Positions 1 through 9,762 of a DNA stretch of 64,000 bases are shown here, piece by piece. Source of the stretch: Taudactylus pleione (lineage: Eukaryota; Chordata; Amphibia; Anura; Myobatrachidae); assembly GCA_031769625.1 (NCBI GenBank), contig JAUIMM010000016.1, positions 14,211,001 to 14,275,000 on the forward strand, in the 5' to 3' direction. Every line of letters begins with the position of its first letter. Position 1 is the first letter of the stretch. The notes under the pieces were generated by a model. It was not told the origin of the DNA and searched no databases. It saw only the letters and a list, made by a program, of their open reading frames with translations. A program made the translations under genes and the position numbers.

Positions 1-7
1 ACTTTTA

Positions 8-670
8 TTGCTTCATCTCTCGCAAACAGGACACAAGGTTGCTAAGGACAAACTACAGCCATGCCAGTCCAGGGTTAAATACTTGGGACACTGCCTAACC
101 CAGGGATTACAACATCTGACAAATGACAGAATCCAAGCCATACAGAACATGACACTGCTGCAGAATCAACAGCAAATTCGTACCTTCTTGGGAGTGTGTG
201 GATACTGCAGAATGTGGATCCCAGGTTTTTCAATTTTGGCCTTGCCATTACAGGACTTAGTCTCTTCCTCAAAGCCCGATACTGTCATACACACAGAGGA
301 ATCAGAGCAGGCTTTCTTTAATCTTAAGGATAGTCTGACAAGAGCACCTGCATTGGGATTACCTGATTATGAAAAACCTTTTGATTTGTATTGTATGGAA
401 GCTGATGGTTGTTCAGCAGGTGTCCTCACACAAAAACATGGTGATGCCAGTAGTCCCGTAGCATACTACAGTGCACAATTGGACACTGTGGCAAGATCTC
501 TCCCAATGTGTTTAAGAAGTGTAGCAGCAACTGCTCTATTGGTCAGTAAGAGTGAGGATGTGGTACTAGGCTATGATATGATTGTCTATACTCCCCATGC
601 TGTATCTGCTTTGCTAAATTCTGCCAAGCCAGACATGTCTCCTCAGCTAGATTCACAAAATGGGAACTAG
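8..670 (+). pseudogene. pol: Class I endogenous retrovirus pol: reverse transcriptase C-terminal and connection region (partial)
   Basis: This is the tail of a retroviral polymerase cut by the left window edge. The catalytic YxDD part would lie further left. Visible landmarks are the thumb-type motif V-K-Y-L-G-H with the following L-T-x-G, then I-R-T-F-L-G-V-C-G-Y-C-R, both typical of gamma/epsilon-type retroviral RT. The connection domain follows, with P-V-A-Y-Y-S-A-Q-L-D and an A-A-T-A-L-L stretch. The frame ends at 670, and the expected continuation (L-N-P-A-T) resumes in another frame at 712, so a frameshift separates them. In an intact element this region would position template and primer for reverse transcription in the particle. 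Class is judged by motif similarity only. Codon use and A/T content resemble the surroundings, consistent with an old insertion. Confidence 0.85.
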
Positions 671-711
671 CCTTAATAGCACCTGCAAACATCACCATAA
701 AAAGGTGCAGT

Positions 712-1620
712 ATGTTAAACCCAGCTACGAATTTACCATATGTGCAACATGATGCACAAAGGGTGGAGAGAGGTGAGTCACTGGCGAAAGGTAAGTTCTG
801 CAGGTATATTGATGCACATGATTGTATGGAATATCTTAATCAAACCTTTACTGCAAGACCTGACATACGGGATACACCTTTAGAAAAGGTAGATGTGACA
901 TTTTACACGGATGGGAGTTGTCATAGACAAACTAATACTGGAGAGTTATGTACAGGTTATGCTGTGGTAAATGACGAGGTCATCATAGAGTTCGAACCTT
1001 TAGGCCCACCACCCTTGGCCCAAGTGGCGGAACTGGTGGCACTAAAGAGGGCTTGTGAATTAGTGGAAGGCAAATCTGCTAATATCTACACTGACTCTAG
1101 GTATGCCTTTGGGGTAGTACACAATTTCGGCGCTCTATGGCATCTGAGAAAATTTATGACAGCAGCAGGCACACCAATTGCACATTCCAGACATATAAAA
1201 GGACTATTGACAGCAATCCAATTGCCTAAGACAGTGGCGGTAATTAAGTATAAAGCCCATACATGTGAGGATGATCCGGTGTCACTGGGCAACAACAGGG
1301 CAGACGAAGCCGCAAAATGGGCAGCAGGGTTAAAAATGAATGTACCAACTGAACAAATGATGACTTTTCAAACAATTGATATGCTGAAATTAATTGAGAT
1401 GCAAAATTTGTGTTCCATTCAGGAAATGGCAGTCTGGAAGTCCAAGGGATGTGGGCAAGAGTCTTCTGGACTCTGGATAGATGGACAAGGTAAGCCAGTG
1501 GCTCCCAAGGTGTACTACTCAAGCCTGGCTGAGGCAGCGCACAGTCTGACTCATTTGGGAAAGCAAGGTATGTGCAAATTGGTGAGAGCATATGGGTGCG
1601 CACCAGGTTTTTCTTCTTAA
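712..1620 (+). pseudogene. pol: Endogenous retrovirus pol: RNase H and integrase zinc-binding region
   Basis: The open frame opens with L-N-P-A-T-N-L-P, the end of the RT connection in gamma-type viruses. It then carries a complete RNase H signature: Y-T-D-G-S (first Asp), A-E-L-V-A-L (Glu), Y-T-D-S-R-Y (second Asp) and N-N-R-A-D-E-A-A (last Asp), so all four metal-binding acidic residues are present. Near the end A-H-S-L-T-H-L-G-K gives the two histidines of the integrase HHCC zinc finger. The matching C-x2-C (S-C-L-T-C-L) is in a different frame at about 1634-1650, so a frameshift interrupts the finger. RNase H would degrade the RNA strand of the RNA/DNA hybrid. The segment itself is open over 302 codons. 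Confidence 0.88.
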
Positions 1621-1958
1621 GCGGAGAAGAGAGCATGTCCTGTCTGACTTGCTTGAGGAAAAACATTGGGAAAACGATCCCTACCGAATCATCCCACATA
1701 CTTCCGACTGACGGCCCTTTCCAGGTAATACAAATTGATTTAATCCAATTACCACCCTGCAGGAATCTCAAGTATGTATTAGTTTGCACTGATGTGTTTT
1801 CTAACTGGGTTGAGGCATATGCATCTGTCACTAATACTGCTGCATTTACTGCCAAGAAAATTTTTCAGGAGTTTCTATGCAGATATGGTATCCCTAAAAT
1901 TATTGAGAGTGATAGGGGTACTCATTTCACAGGTGATGTTTTCCAAAATATGTGTTAA
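1572..1958 (+). pseudogene. pol: Endogenous retrovirus pol: integrase catalytic core (partial)
   Basis: The frame carries the zinc-finger cysteines (C-L-T-C) and then the integrase core. The first catalytic Asp is in I-Q-I-D-L; the second is in E-S-D-R-G-T-H-F. The core segment V-L-V-C-T-D-V-F-S-N-W-V-E-A is typical of retroviral integrases. The frame stops at about 1956. The region with the third acidic residue (Q-A-S-A-K-V-E-R-M-N-G) resumes at about 2003-2040 in another frame and soon meets a stop. Integrase would insert the DNA copy into a chromosome, but this copy cannot encode a continuous enzyme. N-terminal residues before the zinc finger in this frame are probably not part of the protein. 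Confidence 0.85.
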
Positions 1959-2550
1959 TTGATGAGTACTAATAGTCGACTTCATACCCCCTACCGACCG
2001 CAAGCCAGTGCCAAGGTGGAGAGGATGAACGGTACTATTAAAAAACAAATTAAGTAAAATCATGTCGGAAACTGGACTAGGTTGGCCAGAAGCACTACCA
2101 CTTGTCCTTCATAGTATCAGGACAACTCCTAGGCCTCCTCTTACTCTGTCCCCCTTTGAAATACTGTTTGGTAGACAACCTCATTTGACTATAATCCGCA
2201 GGAAGATTTGAAAGGTAACAACGAGGTAACTGTAAGGTATCTTATAACAACGAGCAAGCAGTTACAACAGCAAACAGCAGAAACTGAAATTGTTGTCACA
2301 TGATATGCCTGAAACAAACTGTCATGATGTTGAACCTGGAGAATTTGTTATGATCAGAAATTTCTTGCGTTCAGGTTGTTTGATTGATCGGTGACGGAGA
2401 GATACCTGGGTCCATTCCACTCACTGTAAGAAGGTCAACCAACCAGTGGAGAAACAAGGCGGAGATGAGGCAGATAACGTGGACCTGTCGATCACGAGTT
2501 TGTCACGGGAGAGTTGAAAGGTTGCAGTGAGATATCCGAACTAAACAAAT
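1959..2550 (+). pseudogene. Degenerate integrase C-terminus and pol-env junction
   Basis: After the stop at 1956 short pieces of the integrase tail can be read in shifting frames: a P-Q-A-S-A-K-V-E-R-M-N-G piece (third catalytic Glu), then a segment resembling the conserved S-P-F-E-I-L-F-G-R-Q-P motif of retroviral integrases at about 2145-2190. Several stops and frameshifts lie between. From about 2230 to 2550 there is no readable domain; in related viruses this interval holds the end of pol and the start of env. The state of decay is similar to the rest of pol. Confidence 0.7.
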
Positions 2551-3606
2551 TTGCAGGTCGTTGCTATGGCAATGGACTGGTCTGCTGTTTTCAGTTTTAT
2601 ATTCTCTTCCAGAGTTTCCATCATCCTGGTTTGTTCGGGGATTTCTGGTTTCTGTGACGGGGGACCGATAGAGGAGATGGGAGCTAATGGCAGTATTGAT
2701 GGAGTGGAGTCGAAAGGAGGAGTGCTATGCCAATCAGGGGAGTGTCTGCCCAATCTTAGTACTGTAATTGTTAAGAGATCTGCTATTCTGGATACTCTGA
2801 GACAGTGTGAAGGTTTATCGTCTGAGGATTATTGCATGTGTGAGTTCTGTGGGTCCGTAGTCAACGAGCGATGCATCCAACAGTGCCAACCAAACTATTA
2901 CCTGTATTGGGGAGGGTATCCTTTAGAGTATTATCACACCATGGTGGGCAAAATGTTGAACCAAACCAACTGTTGGGTGTGCTCTCACGTGCCCCAAGGA
3001 CAGCATAATGTAGGATTAGTGCCATTCCCATTAATTATCGCTGAAATTTTAGAATTGCAAAAAGGGAAGACACTGGATGGAAAATTTCTTAACACCAAAC
3101 CACCCCATTTTAAACTCCACCAGTACCAGGCAGATAAAACACTTTTATGTTTAAACATCATCAACTCCAATGAACCAGGAAGGTGGGAGGTGACTGGGAA
3201 TAATCAGACGATGACCTTCTCACAAAGATCTGATTGTGAGCCTATGAATTATGAACTGTTATGCACAATTAGGTCAGGTGGAAAACACTTCCGGTATAAA
3301 TATACACTGAGTAACACCAAAGAAATGGTTGGCAGAGTATCAGAAGGGTACTGTGCAAGAGTTATACAACCAGAAACATGTATTAGCCAGATGGGAGAAC
3401 TTGAGATAGGATCATTTGTTAGGGAAATGTGTTGGATGATTATGATGCATTCTATTCCTTATGTTGTCCCCGATGATGTATATTTTATATGTGGAAGGAA
3501 AGCATATAAGTGGCTCTCCCCGAGTTCCGAGGGTTTTTTATTTTATTTGGTAAGAGTAGTTCCAGAAGTTATGACCCTTACACATGGTGAAATGCTTGGT
3601 ATATAA
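2551..3606 (+). pseudogene. env: Endogenous retrovirus env surface subunit (SU)
   Basis: The 351-codon frame starts with a hydrophobic leader (about residues 3-28, ending near a Gly-Phe-Cys) that fits a signal peptide. A cysteine-rich body with N-x-S/T sites follows. At about residue 141 the motif C-W-V-C sits next to an N-Q-T site. In gamma-type envelopes a C-x-x-C of this kind in SU forms the disulfide link to the transmembrane subunit. The frame ends at 3606, and the transmembrane part continues in another frame from about 3590, so SU and TM are separated by a frameshift. An intact protein would be the receptor-binding surface glycoprotein of the particle. The start could be Met-2551 or the Met two codons later. 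Confidence 0.8.
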
Positions 3607-4369
3607 AGACACACCATCACCATATCTTCACACACAGTATGAACACAGAGACAAAAGAAATATGATACCTGGTGATGTGCATAAAGCCACACAGTTAATT
3701 AGTGAGACAACTGTTTTTCAAGTATTGGTAGCATTGGATCCCACCAGGATCACTCAGGGTACACTAAATTTTAGATATATCCAAGATCTTGCTAAATTAA
3801 TAGATAATATCACCGAGATGTATGATGACACGTTCAGGTATACAGATAGGGAGTTGCAAGCTTACAAGAAAGAACTCGTGCAACATAGACTAGTGTTAAA
3901 TTATTTAACAGTGGTCACTGGAGGGTATTGCATTACTTGGGCCACCCAATTTGGAGTAAAGTGTTGCACTTACATTACAAACTATACCAGCGATCCCAAG
4001 TAGGTGATAGACCAGAAGATGGATGAAATTCTGCAGTGTAAATGGGAGTTTCGAAAGAACCATAATGCTTCAGTGGCTGAAGTAGAGGAGAAGGTAGAGC
4101 AATGGGTTTCATGGTTGAACCCAGTGAAATGGTTCTCAGGTCTAGGAGAGTGGGTCCAGGAAATGATTGCGAGCTTAGGTAAACTCCTGATCCTTATACT
4201 GGTTGGCATTTGTGTCAGGTGTGTTCTTGCTGTGTTGAAATGTGGAAAATGTAAAGATAAGGTGAACCAAAGGAATGAAATTATGATGGTGGTCAGTAGT
4301 AACAATATGAATACTGAGGAAAATGTAGGACTGCATTACAACCCTGAACTAGAAGGTACCATCATATGA
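3584..4369 (+). pseudogene. env: Endogenous retrovirus env transmembrane subunit (TM), with a nonsense codon
   Basis: The frame holds a furin-type R-D-K-R site at about 3645-3660, which would separate SU from TM. An alpha-helical stretch follows, then a cysteine cluster G-G-Y-C with ten residues before a C-C pair (about 3925-3970). A TAG at 4001-4003 interrupts it; the same frame then runs 4004-4369. The second part has a Trp-rich membrane-proximal region (W-V-S-W-L), a hydrophobic membrane span (about residues 59-78 of this part, L-L-I-L-I-L-V-G-I-C-V) and a short tail ending at 4369. In an intact virus this subunit anchors the spike and drives membrane fusion. The ten-residue spacing before the C-C pair is longer than the six usual in gamma-type TM, so the subfamily is uncertain. 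Confidence 0.78.
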
Positions 4370-4673
4370 TGTATAAGACTTAGACATGCATAAAATGTGT
4401 TATTAAAATGTTATTTCAAGCATCTTACATAATGTATGTCCCTATTCCCCCTCAAGACTCCCTTTATAGGATTGGTGCATCCCCACATCTTTCCCATGAT
4501 CTTCCAAGATCTGATGTGTGCGGATAAGGGTAGTTTTATGTCCCCTCCTAGAGACACATTATTGTTGGATTAAGAACCACCTTGTGCCATCCCATAAATT
4601 AATATTAAATATGTCATAATGTAAGCCTAAATTAATTTTAAAATCAAAGTATGATAGCATGTTGTTTGCTATC
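4370..4673 (+). other. Env-LTR spacer without a gene
   Basis: About 300 bases, A/T-rich, lie between the env stop and the polypurine tract. I see no open frame, structural RNA or repeat here. Confidence 0.5.
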
Positions 4674-4684
4674 AAAGGGTGGAC
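4674..4684 (+). promoter_or_regulatory. Probable polypurine tract of the endogenous retrovirus
   Basis: A purine run AAAGGGTGGA lies directly before TGTCGAAGCC, the probable start of the 3' LTR. In retroviruses such a tract primes plus-strand DNA synthesis. Position fits: downstream of env and immediately 5' of a TG dinucleotide. The tract is short and the call rests on context. Confidence 0.5.
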
Positions 4685-6268
4685 TGTCGAAGCCGGATAA
4701 ATGGCTAAGACAGGATCGGTTTAAAATTAAATCTGCGCTATGCCATTTTGCGAATGGCAATGAGACGCCAGTTTGCGACTGGCCGCCCAGCGCCATTTTA
4801 GTGAATCTCGCCCATTATAAGTACATACAGCGATGCTATTTAGCGTTGTGTGATTCCCACGCAATAGAAAGAAGTCAAAAGTCCTCATCATATAAATACA
4901 GTCACTAAAATATGTAAAATGATTAACCCTGCAAAACACGTACCAAGGTGTACTCCACAAACACTTAGTCGCACAGCGCTAACTAGTGTCTTTTCTTAAT
5001 TCCCCAATACTACATAAAAGGTTCCCTAGCATTAAAGTGTAATATTCAAGGTTTATTCAGTAATTATTAATGTTGTGAAATAAAGGTTATTTGATATCTA
5101 AGGTTTAGTACATGATAAGCAGAACGTGTTTGGTGTTGTACTGATCTACTGTGTCTCAACAGATTTCCAGTATCATCGGTGAGAAGATCGCAAGATGTGT
5201 CTGCAAACTATGGACTATAGAGAGTTAAAACATTAAAATGTACACTGTAATGTTATCAGCTTAGATTAGCATGCAGCGGGAAAAAGAACACAAAGGGCTG
5301 TTGGAGGCTGTTTGTGTCCATTCGAATTGACCTATGAACTATACTGTAACAGAAGAACCAGGAAGAAGAACCAATGGAATCATGCCAAACTGTACTATTG
5401 TATTGCCTATCCCTGTAAAGAGTATATACCGTATATTTTCGAGTATAAGTTGACCCGAATATAAGCCGTGGTGCCTAATTAAACCCCAAAAAACTGGGAA
5501 AAGTTATTGACTCAAGTATAAGCCTAGGGTGGGAAATGCAGCAGCTGGTAGTGCCCCCAGTAGTAATCCCCCCCCCTGGTAGTGCCCCCAGTAGTAATCT
5601 CCCCCTGGTAGTGGTACATGAAACCCCGCTCCTGGTCCCGACGCTGCTACCAGCTCCTCCGGCTGCTTTGCATTATGGGAGAGACGTCATGACATCTCTC
5701 CCATTACCCACTGCGGGAGCCGGAAGATGGCTCCCGCAGTGGGAGCAGCAGCAGCCGATGAGAGTCTGACAGACTCTCATCGGCTGCTGATTACAACAAA
5801 CACACAGCTGCCGGCTCCGGCGGCTGTGTTTGGTAGTGTGTAGTGCGCGCTACACACGCGGTGCAGCTGTGTCACAGAGACACAGTCTGCACCGTGGCCC
5901 GCATGGTAAGCTACTCAGTTGCGTACCATGCGGGAGAACCAGCATCACTCGAGTATAAGCCGAGGGGGTGCTTTTTCAGCACAAAAAATGTGCTATAAAA
6001 CTCGGCTTATACTCGAGTATATACGGTATGTGGGCTCTCTGAACTCAGAAAGGAGTCTTCTTGCTGTGCTTTGACGGAGGTTTCTATACTGATGCCGGTA
6101 TCTGGGTCCAGAGCGCGTGCATATGTAACAACTGTACCTTGGGTCTGTATGATTTATTTGTGCTAATTGTCTTTAGATCACAGTGAGTAACCATTTTTAT
6201 ATTGAATAACTTTTTGTGCTTTGGAACCACACTCAAAGTCTGAAAGTATTTATTTCTTGTGCGACTCA
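4685..6268 (+). repeat. Probable 3' LTR of the class I endogenous retrovirus (right boundary uncertain)
   Basis: The LTR is inferred to begin at TGTCGAAG after the polypurine tract. A TATA-like TATAAATACA lies near 4888-4897, and AATAAA near 5078 could be the polyadenylation signal closing R. A 602-bp DNA transposon (5427-6028) sits inside the U5 side. The right end may be the CA in GCGACTCA near 6268, giving roughly 980 bp without the insertion. The 5' LTR is outside the window, so the boundary cannot be confirmed by comparing the pair. Confidence 0.45.
5427..6028. mobile_element. Non-autonomous DNA transposon (MITE) with terminal inverted repeats, inside the LTR
   Basis: The left end TACCGTATATTTTCGAGTAT and the right end (reading inward on the minus strand) TACCGTATATACTCGAGTAT are imperfect inverted repeats of about 25 bp. 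The right side also contains a second inverted copy of the CTCGAGTATAAGCCGAG motif (about 5948-6018) that folds into a hairpin with an A/T loop. The interior is GC-rich and contains shorter palindromes (5677-5735 and 5757-5800). No transposase frame is present. I do not assign a superfamily. Confidence 0.75.
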
Positions 6269-6902
6269 TTGCTCTATATAGCTACAATTATTAGAAGGTA
6301 TAGGCAGGATATTAGAAGGTATATACAGGATTGCATAGAGGTTTTAAATAGGTATCCATAATATATATATATATACACACACACATGTGTGTAATATATG
6401 CAGGGGCTCATAGTAGCGTTTTTTTTTTTTTTTGCTTAAATTTAATAAAAGGGTAAAAAAAAAAAAAAGTAATCACGTTTATTAAATCCCTTCTAACGGC
6501 GGGAGGCAGTGCGGGTGGGGGGGTATATCTTGGTCACCCAACTGTGTGTCACTAACTCCCAGCTGCAACAATAATCTTGCGGCATCAGCTTGCAAGGCTC
6601 TCTCATTCTTCACCAGGCTCCGTGAGGTGGGTGGTGACTGGGAGGTACAACAGAAAGGAAGGCTGGGCTCAGTACTGCCAATTCTAGATTTTAAATTATA
6701 AACATAAATGCATCCATTCTTTAGTGTATTAGAGATATATAGGTGTGCTAATATATTAGTGTGGCAGAGACACTCCGATGCCACAGTTCAAGCAGCTTAA
6801 AGGTGCCTCGAGACCTGGGAGAACGAATTGTTTCAGGCCTACAACCTGGGTTTAGTCTAGAGTCCGGGTTTTCTTGGTAGCCAGAATGGGTTTTGCCTTA
6901 GC
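6269..6902. other. Intergenic stretch with an oligo-T/oligo-A foldback
   Basis: A run of T at about 6419-6433 followed by a run of A at about 6456-6468 can fold back, flanked by a short (TA)n(CA)n microsatellite at 6363-6390. I see no gene or named repeat elsewhere in this stretch; the short minus-strand frame at 6482-6784 shows no recognisable domain. Confidence 0.5.
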
Positions 6903-7154
6903 TGTTCCAGGAAGTGACTTCCCTATTTAGCTGGAGTAGGTATTGTTACCAGTGCTCCTGACGCCAGCAAGTGGCCAGGCAATAGTTTGTGAAAGCTAGA
7001 ATTAGGGAGCCCTGCCAAGCAGGGTGAACAACAGGACCTGTAGTAGCGGTGTATATGAAGATACCAACAACTTGTCTGTTGTAACCTGCTGTAAGAAAAA
7101 TAAAGTACATTCTACCTTGCAAGTGTTTGTGCTCTTTCCAGCCAGAGTGCTTCA
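6903..7154 (+). repeat. 5' LTR of a Gmr1-like Ty3/gypsy retrotransposon
   Basis: TGTTCCAGGAAGTGAC to GTGCTTCA is repeated in the same orientation at 11772-12030 with only scattered substitutions and one small length difference near the right end. AATAAA near 7099 is a plausible polyadenylation signal. Both copies begin TG and end CA. No clear target-site duplication is seen: the five bases before the 5' LTR are TTAGC, those after the 3' LTR are CTATA. Confidence 0.9.
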
Positions 7155-7158
7155 CAAG

Positions 7159-7176
7159 TGGCGCCCGACGTGGGGC
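7159..7176 (+). promoter_or_regulatory. Primer-binding site matching tRNA-Lys
   Basis: TGGCGCCCGACGTGGGGC lies four bases after the 5' LTR. It matches the known complement of the 3' end of vertebrate tRNA-Lys(1,2) at all but one position. The site would prime minus-strand DNA synthesis of the retrotransposon. Confidence 0.85.
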
Positions 7177-7502
7177 CCATTTGCTAGCTGCTGATTGCGT
7201 GGCAGAAACCCCGTGGCCAGTACATCGTGCATTGCTGAGTGGAGAGTAAGGGTTGCCATCACTCTAAGGGCACTTGTTACCTGTAGAGTCTGTGTTAACG
7301 AGCCAGCTGGGGCAGTTTGTGCTGTGCTGAGAAATTGTAAAAGTCTTAAAGGGGAATTTTCTTTTTTTTCTTCCCTTTGTTTTGTCTCCAGGTAGAAATG
7401 CTAGAGTAACTTTTGCTGGTGATATACATTGAATGCTAAAAGTATCACTGCTATATGGTTAAAGACGCTGAGTTTACAATTTACAAGCAGTTCTCGCAAA
7501 CA

Positions 7503-8275
7503 TGAAGGAAATTCTGCAAACTCTTACTAATTTAGCTGTGGGTCAGCAGACGCAGCAAGCATGCAGTCGCATATAAGCAATTTATCTGCTCTGACCCAAG
7601 CACAGCTGGAATGCAACCAGCTTATCAAGGCAGCGTTAACAGAGTTTTAAACAAAGCGGGACAAAGATGCCGCCGTGACACTAGCGGATGATGTGGAGTC
7701 TTATTTGCTTACTTTTGAGAGAACGGTCACCCGCCTCAAATAGCCGGCAAAGGAATGGGCTGAGAGGCTTGCTCCATATTTAACAGGAGAACCCCAAAAA
7801 GCTTATGTGGACCTGACCGAACAACAATCAAAATCATACATCCATTTGAAAGCTGCTATATTAGCCAGAAGCGGCTTGACGGGGCCAGGAAAAGCCCAAA
7901 AGTTCCATGATTGGCGCTTTAACCCTGATGTCTCTGTACGTGCTCAGTTAGCAGAGTTGGCTCACCTAGTGCAGACCTGGCTACAACCAGAAATTAATAC
8001 AGGCTTACAGATCACAGTGATTATAGCTGTGGATCACTGTGTAAGGAGTCTGGAACGAAGCCTACAAAGGTGGACCCTGCAAGCAGATCCTGGGAACTAT
8101 GAGCCCAGGTCATTGAAAGACATTTGGCTTTGGGGAAACCTTCAGACAGAGGGTCTAAACCTGTGTCCTACCCACGCACGAAGACCCCTGCCAGGACGGG
8201 GGCCATTCTCTGTTATGAGTGCGAGGAGTTGGGATATATCCGGCTGAACTGACCCAACTGGGCCGAGCCTATGGA
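7503..8275 (+). pseudogene. gag: Gmr1-like gag with SCAN-like capsid domain (broken)
   Basis: Reading begins at ATG 7503, breaks after about 20 codons and resumes at about 7690 and 7807. The longest frame, 7807-8247, has a stretch that reads like a SCAN domain: F-H-D-W-R-F-N, then L-A-E-L-A-H-L-V, then W-L-Q-P-E-I-N-T and R-S-L-E-R-S-L-Q-R-W. The mammalian SCAN domain is known to derive from the capsid of Gmr1-like Ty3 elements, so this fits the family. A nucleocapsid zinc knuckle follows at about 8211-8255: C-Y-E-C-E-E-L-G, but its histidine position is Tyr and its last Cys codon has become TGA. The protein would assemble the cytoplasmic particle. Several stops make this copy inactive. Confidence 0.8.
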
Positions 8276-8459
8276 ATGTGGTATCGGAAAAGTGAGTCGA
8301 CTCACCCATAGCCTATATGTGGCCTTAAATTCACCAGGAGAGGCTACTCGATTTCTGGTAAAAGTTAAAATTGGATGCTGGGAAGTGTGGGGACTGGTGG
8401 ATACCGAGAGTGAGCTATCCCTGATTTCAGCTGACTTGGTACACCCAGAGGCCACCTAA
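8271..8459 (+). pseudogene. Retrotransposon aspartic protease remnant
   Basis: The frame contains G-L-V-D-T-E-S-E-L-S-L-I-S, corresponding to the D-S/T-G-A active-site loop of retroelement aspartic proteases, with the glycine replaced by glutamate here. It sits between gag and integrase where the protease is expected. Length is short for a protease (about 100 residues), and the frame closes at 8459. The following 8460-8912 has only shifted fragments. Confidence 0.6.
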
Positions 8460-8912
8460 GACCTACCACATGTAAAGGTCGTGTGCGTGCATGGAGCTGT
8501 GGAGGAGTATCCATGTGTATAGTTCCCACTGACTTGGCAGGGAAAGTAGATACCACTGGTAGCAGCAGTGGCACGCTGGGTACCGTATCCCTGAATCTTT
8601 GGTCAAGACTTCCCATTGCTACAGGAGATTATTACCTTCCGGGTGGAGACCAAGTCTACAGTTGCTGGGACAGCCAAATAAGCAAACCTCCTTCCACTAC
8701 AAGCCTTACGTGGACATGTGGAGTTACCCTTTGGGCAACAGGCCCCTACTTCTGAAATCATTGGGGGAGAAGGCGATGAGGGGAGCTGGAAGCAGGGGTG
8801 TCGCTGTCAGACTTTGGATGTGATCAATAAATGACCATAATTTGTCAAATGCCTTTAAGAATGTAGCAGAGATAAATGGGCAAATAAAGTTTTCTGTACC
8901 CCTTACTTTGCT

Positions 8913-9448
8913 TTGAAAGGAAATTTGTTATATCGGGTAGCCTACATTCAGGGTAATAAAGTCTATCAATTGTTGGTACCCCGGACACATGTAGGGCTAG
9001 TTCTTCAAGCTGCTCATACAGTTATGGGGGGTCATCTGGGAGAAGAGAAAACCTTGCAAAGAGTACAACAGTGGTTCTTTTGGCCAGGGATCGTGGCAGC
9101 AGTTCAGAAGTACTGTAGAGAGTGCGCTATCTGCCAAAGAACCAGCCCTCGCCCACATTTCCGTGAAACCTTGGTTCCCTACCTGTCATTTCTGTGCCCT
9201 TCGAAAGGGTTGGAATGGACATAGTAGGTCCCATTGACAAATCAGCTAGGGGACACCAAAATATTATGGCGATCCTAGATTATGCCACGAGGCACCCTGA
9301 GGCTATTCAGTTATGGAAAATCAAGTTTAGTACCATAGCCAGAGAGTTGTTGATGGTCTTTTCCCGATTGGATATACCAAAATAAATGCTTACGGATCAA
9401 GGTACTCCCTTTGTATCCAAGCTAATGAAAGATATATGTAAACTGTTA
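8913..9448 (+). pseudogene. Gmr1-like integrase: zinc finger and first half of the catalytic core
   Basis: The zinc finger reads H-T-V-M-G-G-H-L-G-E and then C-R-E-C-A-I-C-Q-R, a complete HHCC set, with the W-F-F-W-P-G-I signature of Ty3/gypsy integrases. The core begins with G-M-D-I-V-G-P-I (first Asp) in an overlapping frame at 9194-9385. The second Asp (L-T-D-Q-G-T-P-F) follows a stop at about 9385. At 9448 the gene is split by a 311-bp MITE. The domain lies upstream of the reverse transcriptase, which is the copia order, although the sequence is of the gypsy type. Confidence 0.88.
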
Positions 9449-9759
9449 GGCTGCATACACACTTAAAGATTTTCTGTCCAACCATCCAACTAGTTGATTG
9501 GTTGGAATGAAAATCTGGTAACGTATGGGAGTAACTGATGATCAGCAATTTGCTCCTAAATGCCAGAAACAGATGAAAATGGTCGTCAGACAAGTTTGTT
9601 AAATGTTTGATCTAAACAATTTGTTCAAACAACAGTTTTTGTCCATTTTCTGGCATTTGGGAGCAAATTGCTGATCATCAGTTACTCCCATACGTTACCA
9701 GACTTTCATTCCAACTAGTTGGATGGTTGGACAGAAAATCTTTAAGTGTGTATGCAGCC
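9449..9759. mobile_element. Palindromic MITE inserted in the integrase (TWA target)
   Basis: The ends GGCTGCATACACACTTAAAG and its inverse are preceded by TTA and followed by TAA. Each arm runs about 130 bp and the two arms are almost identical, apart from about ten extra bases in the left arm near 9493, leaving a central loop of about 40 bp. Reading the integrase across the insertion resumes at once. The pattern fits a non-autonomous PIF/Harbinger-like element (3-bp T-W-A duplication); superfamily is inferred. Confidence 0.85.
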
Positions 9760-9762
9760 TAA

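Noticed and set aside
1244..1855. 203-codon minus-strand frame
   Set aside because: Antisense shadow of the retroviral RNase H and integrase; no domain of its own.
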